Source: Vibrio penaeicida (GTDB taxonomy: Bacteria; Pseudomonadota; Gammaproteobacteria; Enterobacterales; Vibrionaceae). Taken from it: a stretch of 64,000 bases of DNA. Positions 1-7,733 of this stretch are shown piece after piece (within the stretch, counting starts at the first letter, position 1; each line of letters begins with the position of its first letter). Position numbers and translations under genes: made by a program. The stretch spans positions 62,001 through 126,000 of the forward strand of contig NZ_JAUYVM010000010.1 in the NCBI RefSeq assembly GCF_030689305.1, read 5' to 3'. Under the pieces are notes generated by a model. The model ran no database searches and was not told the origin of the DNA. It saw only the letters and a program-made list of their open reading frames with translations.

Positions 1-452
1 AGGTTGTCTGACTTTTCTAACTTGAGCAATGCCACATCCGACATTTCATCACCACCGATGAGCTCTGCATCGTATTCGCGACCATCGTGTAGTTGAACGC
101 GGATTTCGTCAGCGCCTTTAATTACGTGGTAGTTGGTGACAATGTGTCCTTTTTCGGCGTCAATGACGACACCAGAACCGAGCCCGCGAAACGGACGCTC
201 TTGCACTTGTTCGGCAGGAAAGTCTGGGCCAAAAAAGAATCGGAATGCTTCTGGAACACGTTGAGTGGCAACGTGCTTGCCTTCGACGGCTATACTTACA
301 ACCGCAGGGGTTACTTTTTCAAGCATAGGTGCAAGGCTAGGTAACTGTTCACCGCTAACCGCTACTGGTAATGCCGCAGTAGCGGGCAGTGGCGCGATGA
401 TTGAACTTAAGCTTAATGTTAATGCACTTAAAACAAGCAAAGGTTTTTTCAT
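1..452 (-). CDS. degQ: Periplasmic serine endoprotease DegQ/DegP (Do family), 5' part only
   Basis: Only the first 150 codons are visible; the gene runs off the left edge. The protein starts with a Sec signal peptide (MKKPLLVLSALTLSLSS then an Ala-rich cleavage region) followed by the start of the trypsin-like domain. The segment VTNYHVI carries the catalytic His and SDVALLKL the catalytic Asp. The catalytic Ser and the PDZ domains lie outside the window. DegQ/DegP trimers degrade or chaperone misfolded envelope proteins in the periplasm. AGGAG precedes the ATG at good spacing. Position next to zapG matches the zapG-degQ order of gammaproteobacteria. DegQ versus DegP cannot be settled from this fragment. 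Confidence 0.93.
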   Translation of the reverse strand, partial: MKKPLLVLSALTLSLSSIIAPLPATAALPVAVSGEQLPSLAPMLEKVTPAVVSIAVEGKHVATQRVPEAFRFFFGPDFPAEQVQERPFRGLGSGVVIDAEKGHIVTNYHVIKGADEIRVQLHDGREYDAELIGGDEMSDVALLKLEKSDN

Positions 453-480
453 CATAAGGCTCCTCTTTGATAGGTGAAGA

Positions 481-509
481 TTATGACTCAGTAACCTACA
501 TAAAGTTCA
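481..509 (-). promoter_or_regulatory. Candidate sigma-E type promoter for degQ
   Basis: On the minus strand TGAACTT (503-509) is followed after 15 bases by GTCATAA (481-487), which resembles the extracytoplasmic sigma-E pattern (AACTT, about 16 bases, GTC-rich -10). It would place the transcript start roughly 20-30 bases before the degQ ATG. Do-family proteases are classic sigma-E targets. The call rests on a motif match by eye. Confidence 0.4.
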
Positions 510-579
510 ATCATCCATTTTTCAAGTCATGATACTTTTTGTACCTAGACCGTTTTTTGTATAAAGATAGCTTTTTGCA

Positions 580-1026
580 TCAAGACAGTTTTGGAGCTGG
601 TTCATCGGTAGGTGTATTGATAACTTCTTTCTCTTGGTCTTTCAGCAAACCCGTTGCACCATGCGCATAATCTTTAGGTGCTTCTTGACCGCTATCTTTA
701 GAAATTATTTCTTCTTCAGTATGTTGGGCTATCTTTTTTACAAATGGATTATCTTGTTCGGGAACGTTAGGCAGTAATTCCGTCGACGTTTTCGCCATAT
801 GCTGATAAAGCTTTGTGTAGTCTTTTCCAAGCACATCTAACATTTCTGCTGTTTGAGCGAAGTGATCTGCAAGTTCTTGTCTTTGCTGCTCTAATTCGAA
901 CTTGGATTTCTCTAATTCTTTTTGAATGGATTTTTGCTTATTTGCATCCGGTGTCATCAGTTTTGCCAGAAAATAACCGGCAACTAACCCGATCACAATC
1001 CCAATGACAATATACATCCCAGGCAT
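580..1026 (-). CDS. zapG: ZapG/YhcB family inner-membrane division protein (DUF1043)
   Basis: 148 residues. One N-terminal membrane helix (MYIVIGIVIGLVAGYFLAKLM) is followed by a charged coiled coil (about residues 28-75, rich in K, E and Q) and a disordered acidic tail, the usual YhcB plan. The family links cell envelope growth with division and interacts with divisome and elongasome proteins. A longer frame begins at 1098, but the start at 1026 (MPGMYIV) has AAAGGAGC directly upstream and fits the family length. Lies between degQ and the divergent zapE, as in other gammaproteobacteria. Confidence 0.88.
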   Translation of the reverse strand: MPGMYIVIGIVIGLVAGYFLAKLMTPDANKQKSIQKELEKSKFELEQQRQELADHFAQTAEMLDVLGKDYTKLYQHMAKTSTELLPNVPEQDNPFVKKIAQHTEEEIISKDSGQEAPKDYAHGATGLLKDQEKEVINTPTDEPAPKLS

Positions 1027-1236
1027 AAATGCTCCTTTATCATCGTTACAGTAAGCTGTGTTTGGCTGAATTTTGGGGAATTCAATTGCAGAGACCAAAT
1101 CACCTTTAAGGCTTGATTTGTTATTGGTGTGTTACACAGCCGAAGGGGCATGGTACTATGAGTTCAGAGTACGATAAAGAGAAAGCGTCTTATACTGAGA
1201 ACAAAAAAACGACATGTCTCAACTCTTTCAAGTCGC

Positions 1237-1242
1237 TATAAT
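1237..1242 (+). promoter_or_regulatory. Candidate -10 box of the zapE promoter
   Basis: A perfect TATAAT lies 48 bases before the zapE start in the gap between the divergent zapG and zapE genes. No convincing -35 box was found at 16-18 bases upstream, so only the -10 box is proposed. Confidence 0.35.
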
Positions 1243-1290
1243 CGTAATAGTATCAACACGACTAATGAACAATAATAAACGTAGTTTCCA

Positions 1291-2394
1291 ATGACGCCTA
1301 AGCTTAAATATCAAGAAGATATAGAAAACAACGGATTTTCGGTTGACCTTGCTCAGCAACGTGCTGTTGAAAAATTAGACAACTTATATCACCGATTTCA
1401 AGACTATTTAAATACTCCTATCGAACCACTTTCTACCTGGCAAAAATTGATGGGGAAGAAGCCTCAAAAACCTGAGCCACCAAATGGTTTATATTTTTGG
1501 GGCGGTGTAGGGCGTGGGAAAACTTATCTAATGGATACGTTTTTTGATGCGTTGCCCACTGATAAGAAACTTAGGGTTCATTTTCACCGCTTTATGTATC
1601 GGGTGCATGATGAACTGAAAGCATTGGGTGAAGTTGCGGATCCTCTAGAGAAAGTGGCTGATGTATTAAAGTCTGAAGCTGACATCATTTGTTTTGACGA
1701 GTTTTTTGTATCGGATATTACCGATGCGATGATATTGGGTACCTTGATGCAGGCGTTGTTTGCCAGAAATGTTGTTCTAGTAGCAACATCTAACATTCCG
1801 CCACAAGATTTGTACCGAAATGGATTGCAAAGGGCTCGTTTTTTACCGGCTATCGCGCTAATCGAAAAGCATTGTGATGTACTTAATGTCGACAGCGGTA
1901 TTGATTACCGCCTTAGAACCCTTGAACAAGCTGAAATTTTCCATTTTCCGTTGGACGAAGATGCCACCATCAATTTGAATCGATATTATCGTCAACTGGT
2001 TGGTGAAAGTCATCAATACGTTACTCAAATAGAAGTGAATCATCGAATAATTGATGTCATTAACGTTCATGATGACGTACTGATGGCAACGTTCGGGCAG
2101 CTGTGTGAATCGATGAGAAGTCAAAATGATTACATTGAGATGTCTCGTGAATATCACACTGTATTGCTAGGTGACGTGAAGCAAATGGGGAAAAATAATG
2201 ATGATGCTGCAAGACGATTTATAGCGTTAGTCGATGAATTTTATGAAAGGAATGTAAAACTCATTATTTCTTCAGAAGTGGCCTTGGAAGAACTCTACAC
2301 AGAAGGGCATTTGAACTTCGAATTTAAGCGCTGTCAGTCGCGTCTAATTGAAATGCAAAGTCATGATTATTTGGCTAAAGAACACTTACCTTAG
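1291..2394 (+). CDS. zapE: Cell division ATPase ZapE
   Basis: 367 residues, AFG1-like AAA ATPase. Walker A is GGVGRGKTYLMD (about residues 71-82), Walker B is ICFDEFFVSDITDA (about 133-146), and sensor-1 is VLVATSN. ZapE associates with the Z-ring during constriction and destabilises FtsZ polymers in an ATP-dependent way. It is transcribed divergently from zapG and stands just upstream of rplM-rpsI, the conserved gammaproteobacterial arrangement. No ribosome binding site of note precedes the ATG, but the N-terminus (MTPKLKYQEDI) fits the family. Confidence 0.94.
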   Translation: MTPKLKYQEDIENNGFSVDLAQQRAVEKLDNLYHRFQDYLNTPIEPLSTWQKLMGKKPQKPEPPNGLYFWGGVGRGKTYLMDTFFDALPTDKKLRVHFHRFMYRVHDELKALGEVADPLEKVADVLKSEADIICFDEFFVSDITDAMILGTLMQALFARNVVLVATSNIPPQDLYRNGLQRARFLPAIALIEKHCDVLNVDSGIDYRLRTLEQAEIFHFPLDEDATINLNRYYRQLVGESHQYVTQIEVNHRIIDVINVHDDVLMATFGQLCESMRSQNDYIEMSREYHTVLLGDVKQMGKNNDDAARRFIALVDEFYERNVKLIISSEVALEELYTEGHLNFEFKRCQSRLIEMQSHDYLAKEHLP

Positions 2395-2433
2395 TATCAG
2401 AAAAACGTACAATTAGCCTATTCACTTCCCAAA

Positions 2434-2480
2434 GAGGAAAAAAATGATCTTTTTAGAGAAAAAAAGGTGATTTTTTCCTC
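2434..2480 (+). other. Inverted repeat between zapE and rplM
   Basis: GAGGAAAAAA (2434-2443) and its exact complement TTTTTTCCTC (2471-2480) flank a 27-base A/T-rich loop. In RNA this makes a ten-pair, mostly A-U stem. It sits just after zapE and directly before the rplM -10 box, so it may serve as a weak zapE terminator or as promoter-proximal DNA structure. Confidence 0.35.
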
Positions 2481-2489
2481 ACTCTTCTC

Positions 2490-2651
2490 TATAATTCTGC
2501 GACCTACCGTTACTGCGAGCCTCTGGCTACACATGATAAGTAGCTATGCCGAGAGTTTCCAACACTCGAAGGGGTGATGAATGGGGCTTTCAGACAGTGG
2601 GGACAAGTAATTGTTCCTTAAGTGTAAATTTTTTAATAGGTAATTATTAGC
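2490..2651 (+). promoter_or_regulatory. rplM promoter -10 box and long 5' leader
   Basis: TATAAT at 2490-2495 is followed by a GC-rich discriminator (GCGACC), typical of growth-rate controlled ribosomal protein promoters. The transcript would begin near 2502 and leave a leader of about 150 bases before the rplM ATG, containing several G-rich stem-forming segments (2556-2600). In E. coli, L13 represses its own mRNA through the rplM leader, so this leader is a natural place for the same feedback; the structure was not folded here. Confidence 0.55.
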
Positions 2652-3080
2652 ATGAAAACTTTCGTTGCTAAACCAGAAACTGTAAAACGCGACTGGTACG
2701 TTGTAGATGCAGAAGGTAAAACTCTGGGTCGTATTGCAAGTGAAATTGCATCTCGCCTACGCGGCAAGCATAAAGCAGAATACACTCCTCACGTAGACAC
2801 TGGTGATTACATCATCGTTGTTAACGCTGAGAAAGTTGCTGTTACTGGTAACAAAGCTAAAGGTAAAGTGTACTACCGTCACTCTGAGTTCCCAGGTGGT
2901 CTAAAATCTATCACTTTTGAAAAGTTGATCGATCGTAAACCTGAAATGGCTATCGAACTTGCGGTTAAAGGCATGCTACCACGTGGTCCTCTTGGCCGTG
3001 CTATGTACCGTAAGCTGAAAGTTTACGCTGGCGCTGAGCACAACCATGCTGCTCAACAACCACAAGTACTAGACATCTAA
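2652..3080 (+). CDS. rplM: 50S ribosomal protein L13
   Basis: 142 residues, exactly the usual bacterial L13 length, starting MKTFVAKPETVKRDWYVVDA and containing the conserved LGRIASEIASRLRGKHKAEYTPH segment and the GMLPRGPLGRAMYRKLKVYAG motif. L13 is an early assembly protein of the large subunit and binds 23S rRNA. It forms an operon with rpsI, 15 bases downstream. The long leader suggests autogenous control. Confidence 0.98.
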   Translation: MKTFVAKPETVKRDWYVVDAEGKTLGRIASEIASRLRGKHKAEYTPHVDTGDYIIVVNAEKVAVTGNKAKGKVYYRHSEFPGGLKSITFEKLIDRKPEMAIELAVKGMLPRGPLGRAMYRKLKVYAGAEHNHAAQQPQVLDI

Positions 3081-3095
3081 TCGGGGATTATGAAA

Positions 3096-3488
3096 ATGGC
3101 AGAGAATCAATACTACGGCACTGGTCGTCGCAAAAGCTCAGCAGCCCGTGTTTTCATCAAACCAGGCAGCGGTGAAATTGTAATCAACAAGCGTAGCCTT
3201 GATGTTTACTTTGGTCGTGAAACTTCTCGTATGGTTGTTCGTCAGCCACTTGAGCTAGTTGAATTGACTGAGAAGCTAGACCTATACATCACTGTTTCTG
3301 GTGGTGGTATTTCTGGTCAAGCTGGCGCTATCCGTCACGGCATCACTCGTGCTCTTATGGAGTACGATGAGTCTCTACGTCCTGCGCTACGTGCAGCTGG
3401 TTACGTTACTCGTGACGCTCGTTGCGTTGAACGTAAGAAAGTTGGTCTACGTAAAGCACGTCGTCGTCCACAGTTCTCTAAGCGTTAA
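3096..3488 (+). CDS. rpsI: 30S ribosomal protein S9
   Basis: 130 residues. N-terminus MAENQYYGTGRRKSSAARVF and the basic tail ending RRRPQFSKR, whose last residues reach the P-site tRNA, are diagnostic. An in-frame ATG two codons earlier (3090) sits only three bases after the GGGG ribosome binding site; the ATG at 3096 has proper spacing and gives the standard 130-residue protein, so it was chosen. Co-transcribed with rplM and followed by a strong terminator. Confidence 0.98.
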   Translation: MAENQYYGTGRRKSSAARVFIKPGSGEIVINKRSLDVYFGRETSRMVVRQPLELVELTEKLDLYITVSGGGISGQAGAIRHGITRALMEYDESLRPALRAAGYVTRDARCVERKKVGLRKARRRPQFSKR

Positions 3489-3540
3489 TCTTTCTCTATT
3501 CAGAAAGTTACCGCTCCAGTTTTACTGGATTGTGGCACCA

Positions 3541-3569
3541 AAAGCTCGGTATTTATACCGGGCTTTTTG
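3541..3569 (+). terminator. Intrinsic terminator of the rplM-rpsI operon
   Basis: AGCTCGGTA (3543-3551) pairs with TACCGGGCT, allowing one G-U pair, across a short T-rich loop, and is followed by a T-run. It lies about 50 bases after the rpsI stop. Confidence 0.85.
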
Positions 3570-3693
3570 TTTATTTCCCTCCTGAAAATTCTTTGTAACT
3601 CTTTCTTCTTACTTTACATTTTTTAAATATCCCTATCTTTTGTGATGTAATCGCCACTTTCACTCACATTTGTTACAAAAAAGTAGTATTACC

Positions 3694-3722
3694 TTGTCAA
3701 AAAGTAGGGTTTTATTTATCAT
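3694..3722 (+). promoter_or_regulatory. Promoter of petABC
   Basis: TTGTCA (3694-3699) and TATCAT (3717-3722), each one base from the sigma-70 consensus, are separated by exactly 17 bases. This places the start of transcription near 3730, about 90 bases before petA. Confidence 0.6.
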
Positions 3723-3822
3723 TTCTTAAGCAAATAAGTATAAAAAACGCGTAATTTTTAGCCATGCTCTTTTGGAAGTCGAAAAAATAATAAGACACTG
3801 GGAGCAAATGGGAGAATGTTGG

Positions 3823-4416
3823 ATGAGCAATGCGCCTATAAATAACGGACGTCGGCGCTTCCTAACAGCCACAACTGCAGTTGTGGGTGCTGTGGGAAGT
3901 ATCGCCGTCGCCGTTCCTTTTATCAAATCTTGGAACCCTAGCGCCAAAGCTAAGGCCGCCGGAGCCCCTGTTGAAGTTGAAATCGGGAAACTGGAAGAAG
4001 GTCAAATGGTTCGTGTTGAATGGCGAGGCAAACCTGTTTGGGTGGTTCGTCGTTCAAATTCCATAGTTGAAGAACTCAAGGAGCTGGACGGGCAGCTTCG
4101 TGATCCGGCTTCATCAGAGGAGCAGCAACCTGCTTATGCACAAAATGCTTACCGGTCTATCAAGCCTGAGTATTTCGTAGCAGTAGGTATATGTACTCAT
4201 TTGGGCTGTTCTCCAACTTACCTGCCGGATAGCTTTGCCGAACAAGTGCAAGGAGTTAAGTCTGGATTCTTTTGTCCATGTCATGGTTCTAAGTTTGATA
4301 TGGCAGGACGAGTATTCCAAGGGGTTCCAGCTCCTTTAAACTTGGTTGTTCCCAAGCATACATACTTGACCGACTCTAAGATTCTTATCGGAGTTGATGA
4401 AGGAGGGGAAGCCTAA
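3823..4416 (+). CDS. petA: Ubiquinol-cytochrome c reductase iron-sulfur subunit (Rieske protein)
   Basis: 197 residues. An N-terminal twin-arginine motif (GRRRFLTA) and one membrane helix are followed by the Rieske domain, with cluster-binding boxes CTHLGC (about residues 124-129) and CPCHGS (about 147-152). The protein takes electrons from quinol at the Qo site of the cytochrome bc1 complex and hands them to cytochrome c1. A longer frame opens at 3772, but the ATG at 3823 has GGAG eight bases upstream and puts the Tat motif at the usual place. Stop overlaps the petB start by one base. Confidence 0.96.
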   Translation: MSNAPINNGRRRFLTATTAVVGAVGSIAVAVPFIKSWNPSAKAKAAGAPVEVEIGKLEEGQMVRVEWRGKPVWVVRRSNSIVEELKELDGQLRDPASSEEQQPAYAQNAYRSIKPEYFVAVGICTHLGCSPTYLPDSFAEQVQGVKSGFFCPCHGSKFDMAGRVFQGVPAPLNLVVPKHTYLTDSKILIGVDEGGEA

Positions 4417-5681
4417 TGCAAGCGATACTTGATTGGGTAGAAAAACGCCTACCCGCGATGAATGCTTATAAAAAGCACCTTTCAGAATACCCAATGCCAA
4501 AGAACTTCAATTTCTGGTATCTTTTCGGTTCTTTAGCAATGTTGGTTTTGGTTAATCAGATCTTAACGGGTATCTGGTTGACAATGAACTACGTACCGTC
4601 TGGTGATGGTGCATTTGCTTCCATTGAATACATAATGCGAGATGTTGAGTATGGTTGGCTTCTTCGCTACATGCATTCAACAGGCGCGTCTGCATTTTTT
4701 GTCGTAGTTTACCTCCACATGTTCCGTGGGCTAATTTACGGCTCTTACCAAAAGCCTCGTGAGTTACTGTGGATCTTTGGTATGTTGATCTTCCTCGTAC
4801 TTATGGCTGAAGCCTTTATGGGATACCTACTCCCTTGGGGGCAGATGTCGTATTGGGGTGCGCAGGTAATTATTTCGCTATTTGGTGCGATCCCTGTAAT
4901 CGGAGATGACTTAACTCTTTGGATTCGTGGTGACTATGTTATTTCTGGTGCGACGCTTAACCGTTTCTTTGCACTTCACGTCATAGCATTGCCAATCGTA
5001 TTGCTACTGCTTGTTGTTTTGCATATTTTAGCCCTGCATGAAGTCGGCTCTAATAACCCTGATGGTATCGAAACCAAGCTACCGAAAGGCAGTATGGGTG
5101 ACGACTACAAAACGCAATTCAAATTCCACGATTATTACAGCAAAAAATACGACATTATTGATTCGGTACCTTTCCATCCGTATGGAACCGTTAAAGATTT
5201 AGTCGGTGTTGCTGGGTTCTTATTCCTATTCTGCTACGTATTGTTCTTTAATCCAGAAATGGGAGGCTACTTCCTTGAGCCACCTAACTTTGAAGCAGCA
5301 AACCCGCTGAAAACACCAGAGCATATTGCGCCAGTTTGGTACTTCACACCTTTCTACGCCATATTACGTGCTGTACCTGATAAGTTGTTAGGTGTGGTTG
5401 CTATGGGGGCTTCGATTGTTGTGTTGTTCCTACTACCATGGCTTGATCGCTGTAAAGTACGTTCTTATCGTTATCGCAGCAAGTTCCATTTATTCAACAT
5501 CATTCAATTCACCATCTGTTTTATCGCGTTGGGTGTTTTAGGTGCTTTACCTGCGACACCAACCTATACGCTTATGGCGCAGATATTTAGTTTGGGTTAT
5601 TTCATGTTCTTTGTGTTTCTGTACTTCTACAGTAAAAATGAAGCCACGAAACCATTACCAGAGAGGGTGACATTCAAATGA
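4416..5681 (+). CDS. petB: Cytochrome b subunit of the bc1 complex
   Basis: 421 residues, eight predicted membrane helices. The haem-ligand histidines lie in RYMHSTGASAFFVVVYLHMFRG and in the helix HVIALPIVLLLLVVLHIL. It carries both quinone sites and the two b haems. The Qo-site tetrapeptide that is PEWY in most bc1 complexes reads PVWY here (APVWYFTPFYA), a variant I recall from gammaproteobacteria. It overlaps petA by one base and petC by four, so the three are surely translated together. Confidence 0.96.
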   Translation: MQAILDWVEKRLPAMNAYKKHLSEYPMPKNFNFWYLFGSLAMLVLVNQILTGIWLTMNYVPSGDGAFASIEYIMRDVEYGWLLRYMHSTGASAFFVVVYLHMFRGLIYGSYQKPRELLWIFGMLIFLVLMAEAFMGYLLPWGQMSYWGAQVIISLFGAIPVIGDDLTLWIRGDYVISGATLNRFFALHVIALPIVLLLLVVLHILALHEVGSNNPDGIETKLPKGSMGDDYKTQFKFHDYYSKKYDIIDSVPFHPYGTVKDLVGVAGFLFLFCYVLFFNPEMGGYFLEPPNFEAANPLKTPEHIAPVWYFTPFYAILRAVPDKLLGVVAMGASIVVLFLLPWLDRCKVRSYRYRSKFHLFNIIQFTICFIALGVLGALPATPTYTLMAQIFSLGYFMFFVFLYFYSKNEATKPLPERVTFK

Positions 5682-6415
5682 AAAAGTGGATTGTAATGCT
5701 TTTTGCTTTGATGCCGTCTTTGGTGATGGCTGCTGGTGCGAACGTACCACTAGACAAAGCGAACAACGATTTAAGCGATGAGGCTTCTCTGCAAAATGGT
5801 GCGAAGCTATTTATGAACTATTGCTTTGGCTGTCACTCAGCGCAGTATCAGCGTTATGAACGTGTAGCTACTGATCTTAATATTCCTCTCGATCTTATGA
5901 AGGAACATTTGATTTTTGATCCGGAAGTTAAAATTGGTTCTTTAATGGAAAACTCGATTCCAGATAAGCAAGCAGGAAACTGGTTTGGTGCGCCACCACC
6001 TGATCTGACTTTAGTCGCACGAGTTCGTGGAGCGGATTGGCTATACACCTACCTTCGTTCTTTCTATGCTGATCCATCACGTCCTTTTGGTGTGAACAAC
6101 GTTGTATTCCCAAGCGTTGGTATGCCACATGTACTTGAAGAGTTGCAAGGTGTGCCAACTGCTGTGTATGAAACACATACTGTAAATGGTGAAGAGAAAC
6201 AGGTGATTGCCCGAATTGAAACGGATGGTCGCGGAGAGCTCAGCCCAACGGAATACGACGATGCAGTTAGGGATTTAGTGAATTTCTTGGAGTACTCTGG
6301 TGACCCTGTCAAACTTGAGCGTCATGTCATGGGCTGGTGGGCTATGGCATTCCTCGTTCTCTTGACTATAGTGGTAATATTCCTCAAGAAAGAGTATTGG
6401 CGTGATGTTCACTAA
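5678..6415 (+). CDS. petC: Cytochrome c1
   Basis: 245 residues. A cleavable Sec signal (MKKWIVMLFALMPSLVMA) leads to a periplasmic c-type cytochrome with the haem-attachment motif CFGCH (about residues 49-53), and a C-terminal anchor helix (WWAMAFLVLLTIVVIFL) holds it in the inner membrane. It passes electrons from the Rieske centre to soluble cytochrome c. The ATG overlaps the petB stop as ATGA. The extended -10 promoter proposed for sspA begins four bases after its stop codon. Confidence 0.96.
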   Translation: MKKWIVMLFALMPSLVMAAGANVPLDKANNDLSDEASLQNGAKLFMNYCFGCHSAQYQRYERVATDLNIPLDLMKEHLIFDPEVKIGSLMENSIPDKQAGNWFGAPPPDLTLVARVRGADWLYTYLRSFYADPSRPFGVNNVVFPSVGMPHVLEELQGVPTAVYETHTVNGEEKQVIARIETDGRGELSPTEYDDAVRDLVNFLEYSGDPVKLERHVMGWWAMAFLVLLTIVVIFLKKEYWRDVH

Positions 6416-6418
6416 TCG

Positions 6419-6427
6419 TGCTATAAT
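6419..6427 (+). promoter_or_regulatory. Extended -10 promoter proposed for sspA
   Basis: TGCTATAAT is a perfect extended -10 element (TGn plus TATAAT) directly after the petC stop. Such elements need little -35 contact; TTGGCG lies 19 bases upstream at best. Transcription would begin near 6434, before the hairpin at 6445-6478. Confidence 0.5.
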
Positions 6428-6444
6428 ACATCGCTAATTTTTCT

Positions 6445-6478
6445 ACAATGGAGGCAATCGGTCTCCATTGTTTTTTTT
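6445..6478 (+). terminator. Intrinsic terminator after petC, inside the sspA leader
   Basis: ACAATGGAG (6445-6453) and CTCCATTGT (6463-6471) form a perfect nine-pair stem around a nine-base loop, followed by eight T residues. It ends petABC. Because the only good sspA promoter signal lies upstream of it, it may also act as an attenuator for sspA. Confidence 0.85.
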
Positions 6479-6503
6479 ATTTTCAAGTGTGCTGGAGGGC
6501 TCA

Positions 6504-7139
6504 ATGGCTGTAGCTGCCAATAAACGTTCCGTGATGACTCTATTTTCTAGTGCTTCTGATATGTACAGCCACCAGGTTCGTATTGTTCTGGCTGAGAAAG
6601 GGGTGAGTTTCGAAGTTGAACTGGTTGAAGAAGCAAACTTACCAAGTGAGCTTATCGAACTAAACCCTTATAAGACGGTGCCAACTTTGGTCGACCGTGA
6701 ACTAGCACTATATAACTCCAAGATTATTATGGAGTATCTGGATGAGCGTTTTCCGCACCCACCATTGATGCCAGTCTACCCTGTTGCCCGTGGTAACAGC
6801 CGTTTGATGATGTTCCGAATTGAGAACAACTGGTATTCGTTGGCAGAGAAGGTACAGAAAGGGAACGCTGAAGAAGCAGAATCTGCTCGCACTAAATTGC
6901 GTAACGATCTACTTACTCTTGCTCCAGTTTTTGCAGAATACGAATACTTCATGAGTGAAGAATTCAGCTTGATCGATTGCTACTTGGCTCCGCTTCTATG
7001 GCGTTTGCCTACGTTAGGTATCGATTTAATTGGACCTGGTTCGAAAGAACTTAAGATTTACATGAATCGCGTGTTTGAGCGTGATTCTTTCTTGGCTTCT
7101 TTAACAGAAGCTGAGCGTGAAATGCGTTTGGTTCGTTAA
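6504..7139 (+). CDS. sspA: Stringent starvation protein A
   Basis: 211 residues with the glutathione S-transferase fold: N-terminal thioredoxin-like part (MTLFSSASDMYSHQVRIVLAEKG, NPYKTVPTLVDRELALYNSKIIMEYLDERFPHP) and helical C-terminal part. SspA binds RNA polymerase and alters transcription in starvation and acid stress rather than acting as a transferase. An upstream in-frame ATG (6468) lies inside the terminator hairpin; the ATG at 6504 has GGAGG at good spacing and was chosen. The stop overlaps the sspB start (TAATG). Confidence 0.95.
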   Translation: MAVAANKRSVMTLFSSASDMYSHQVRIVLAEKGVSFEVELVEEANLPSELIELNPYKTVPTLVDRELALYNSKIIMEYLDERFPHPPLMPVYPVARGNSRLMMFRIENNWYSLAEKVQKGNAEEAESARTKLRNDLLTLAPVFAEYEYFMSEEFSLIDCYLAPLLWRLPTLGIDLIGPGSKELKIYMNRVFERDSFLASLTEAEREMRLVR

Positions 7140-7624
7140 TGGATATAGAGAAAATGACACCGCGCCGCCCTTATTTGGTACGCGCGTTTTATGAGTGGTT
7201 GGTTGATAATGACTTAACCCCGCATTTGGTTGTTGATGCAACGTTGTCTGGTGTACGAGTTCCTCAAGAGTTTATTCAGGATGGTCAAATCATTTTGAAT
7301 ATTGCCCCGCGCGCAGTGGGTAACTTGGAAATGAGCAACGATGCGATTACTTTCAACGCTCGATTTGGCGGTAAACCTCATTCTGTCATCGCACCCCTTT
7401 ACGCTGTGCATGCGATATATGCTCGTGAAAATGGTGCAGGAACTATGTTTGAACCTGAAGAAGGTTACATAGACGCAGAGGAAGGCATTGTTGAGGAAGA
7501 CTCTGAAGATATCGGGTTCGATGTTGTCGACAGCATTGCGGAATCCGAACAAGCTGAGTCTCCATCGGATAATACTTCACCTGAGAGACCGAAAGGTCGA
7601 CCTAGTTTAAGGGTCGTCAAATAG
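7139..7624 (+). CDS. sspB: ClpXP adaptor / stringent starvation protein B
   Basis: 161 residues. The N-terminal folded domain (PRRPYLVRAFYEWLVDNDLTPHLVVDA through PLYAVHAIYARENG) binds ssrA-tagged proteins. A long acidic flexible linker follows, and the C-terminal tail (RPKGRPSLRVVK) is the ClpX-docking peptide. Delivers tmRNA-tagged and other substrates to ClpXP. Translated together with sspA through a one-base overlap. Confidence 0.95.
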   Translation: MDIEKMTPRRPYLVRAFYEWLVDNDLTPHLVVDATLSGVRVPQEFIQDGQIILNIAPRAVGNLEMSNDAITFNARFGGKPHSVIAPLYAVHAIYARENGAGTMFEPEEGYIDAEEGIVEEDSEDIGFDVVDSIAESEQAESPSDNTSPERPKGRPSLRVVK

Positions 7625-7657
7625 TTACTGGGTTCCTATTCTCTAATCGGATAATAC

Positions 7658-7687
7658 AAAAAAGCAGCGAATTTTCGCTGCTTTTTT
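7658..7687. terminator. Bidirectional terminator between sspB and dolP
   Basis: A long near-perfect stem, AAAAAAGCAGCGAA (7658-7671) against TTCGCTGCTTTTTT (7674-7687), with A- and T-runs on both flanks. It serves the convergent sspB (plus) and dolP (minus) genes. Confidence 0.85.
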
Positions 7688-7733
7688 ATTGAGATAAAAA
7701 GAAGGATCCTATTCAGGTACCTGTCATTCGAAG

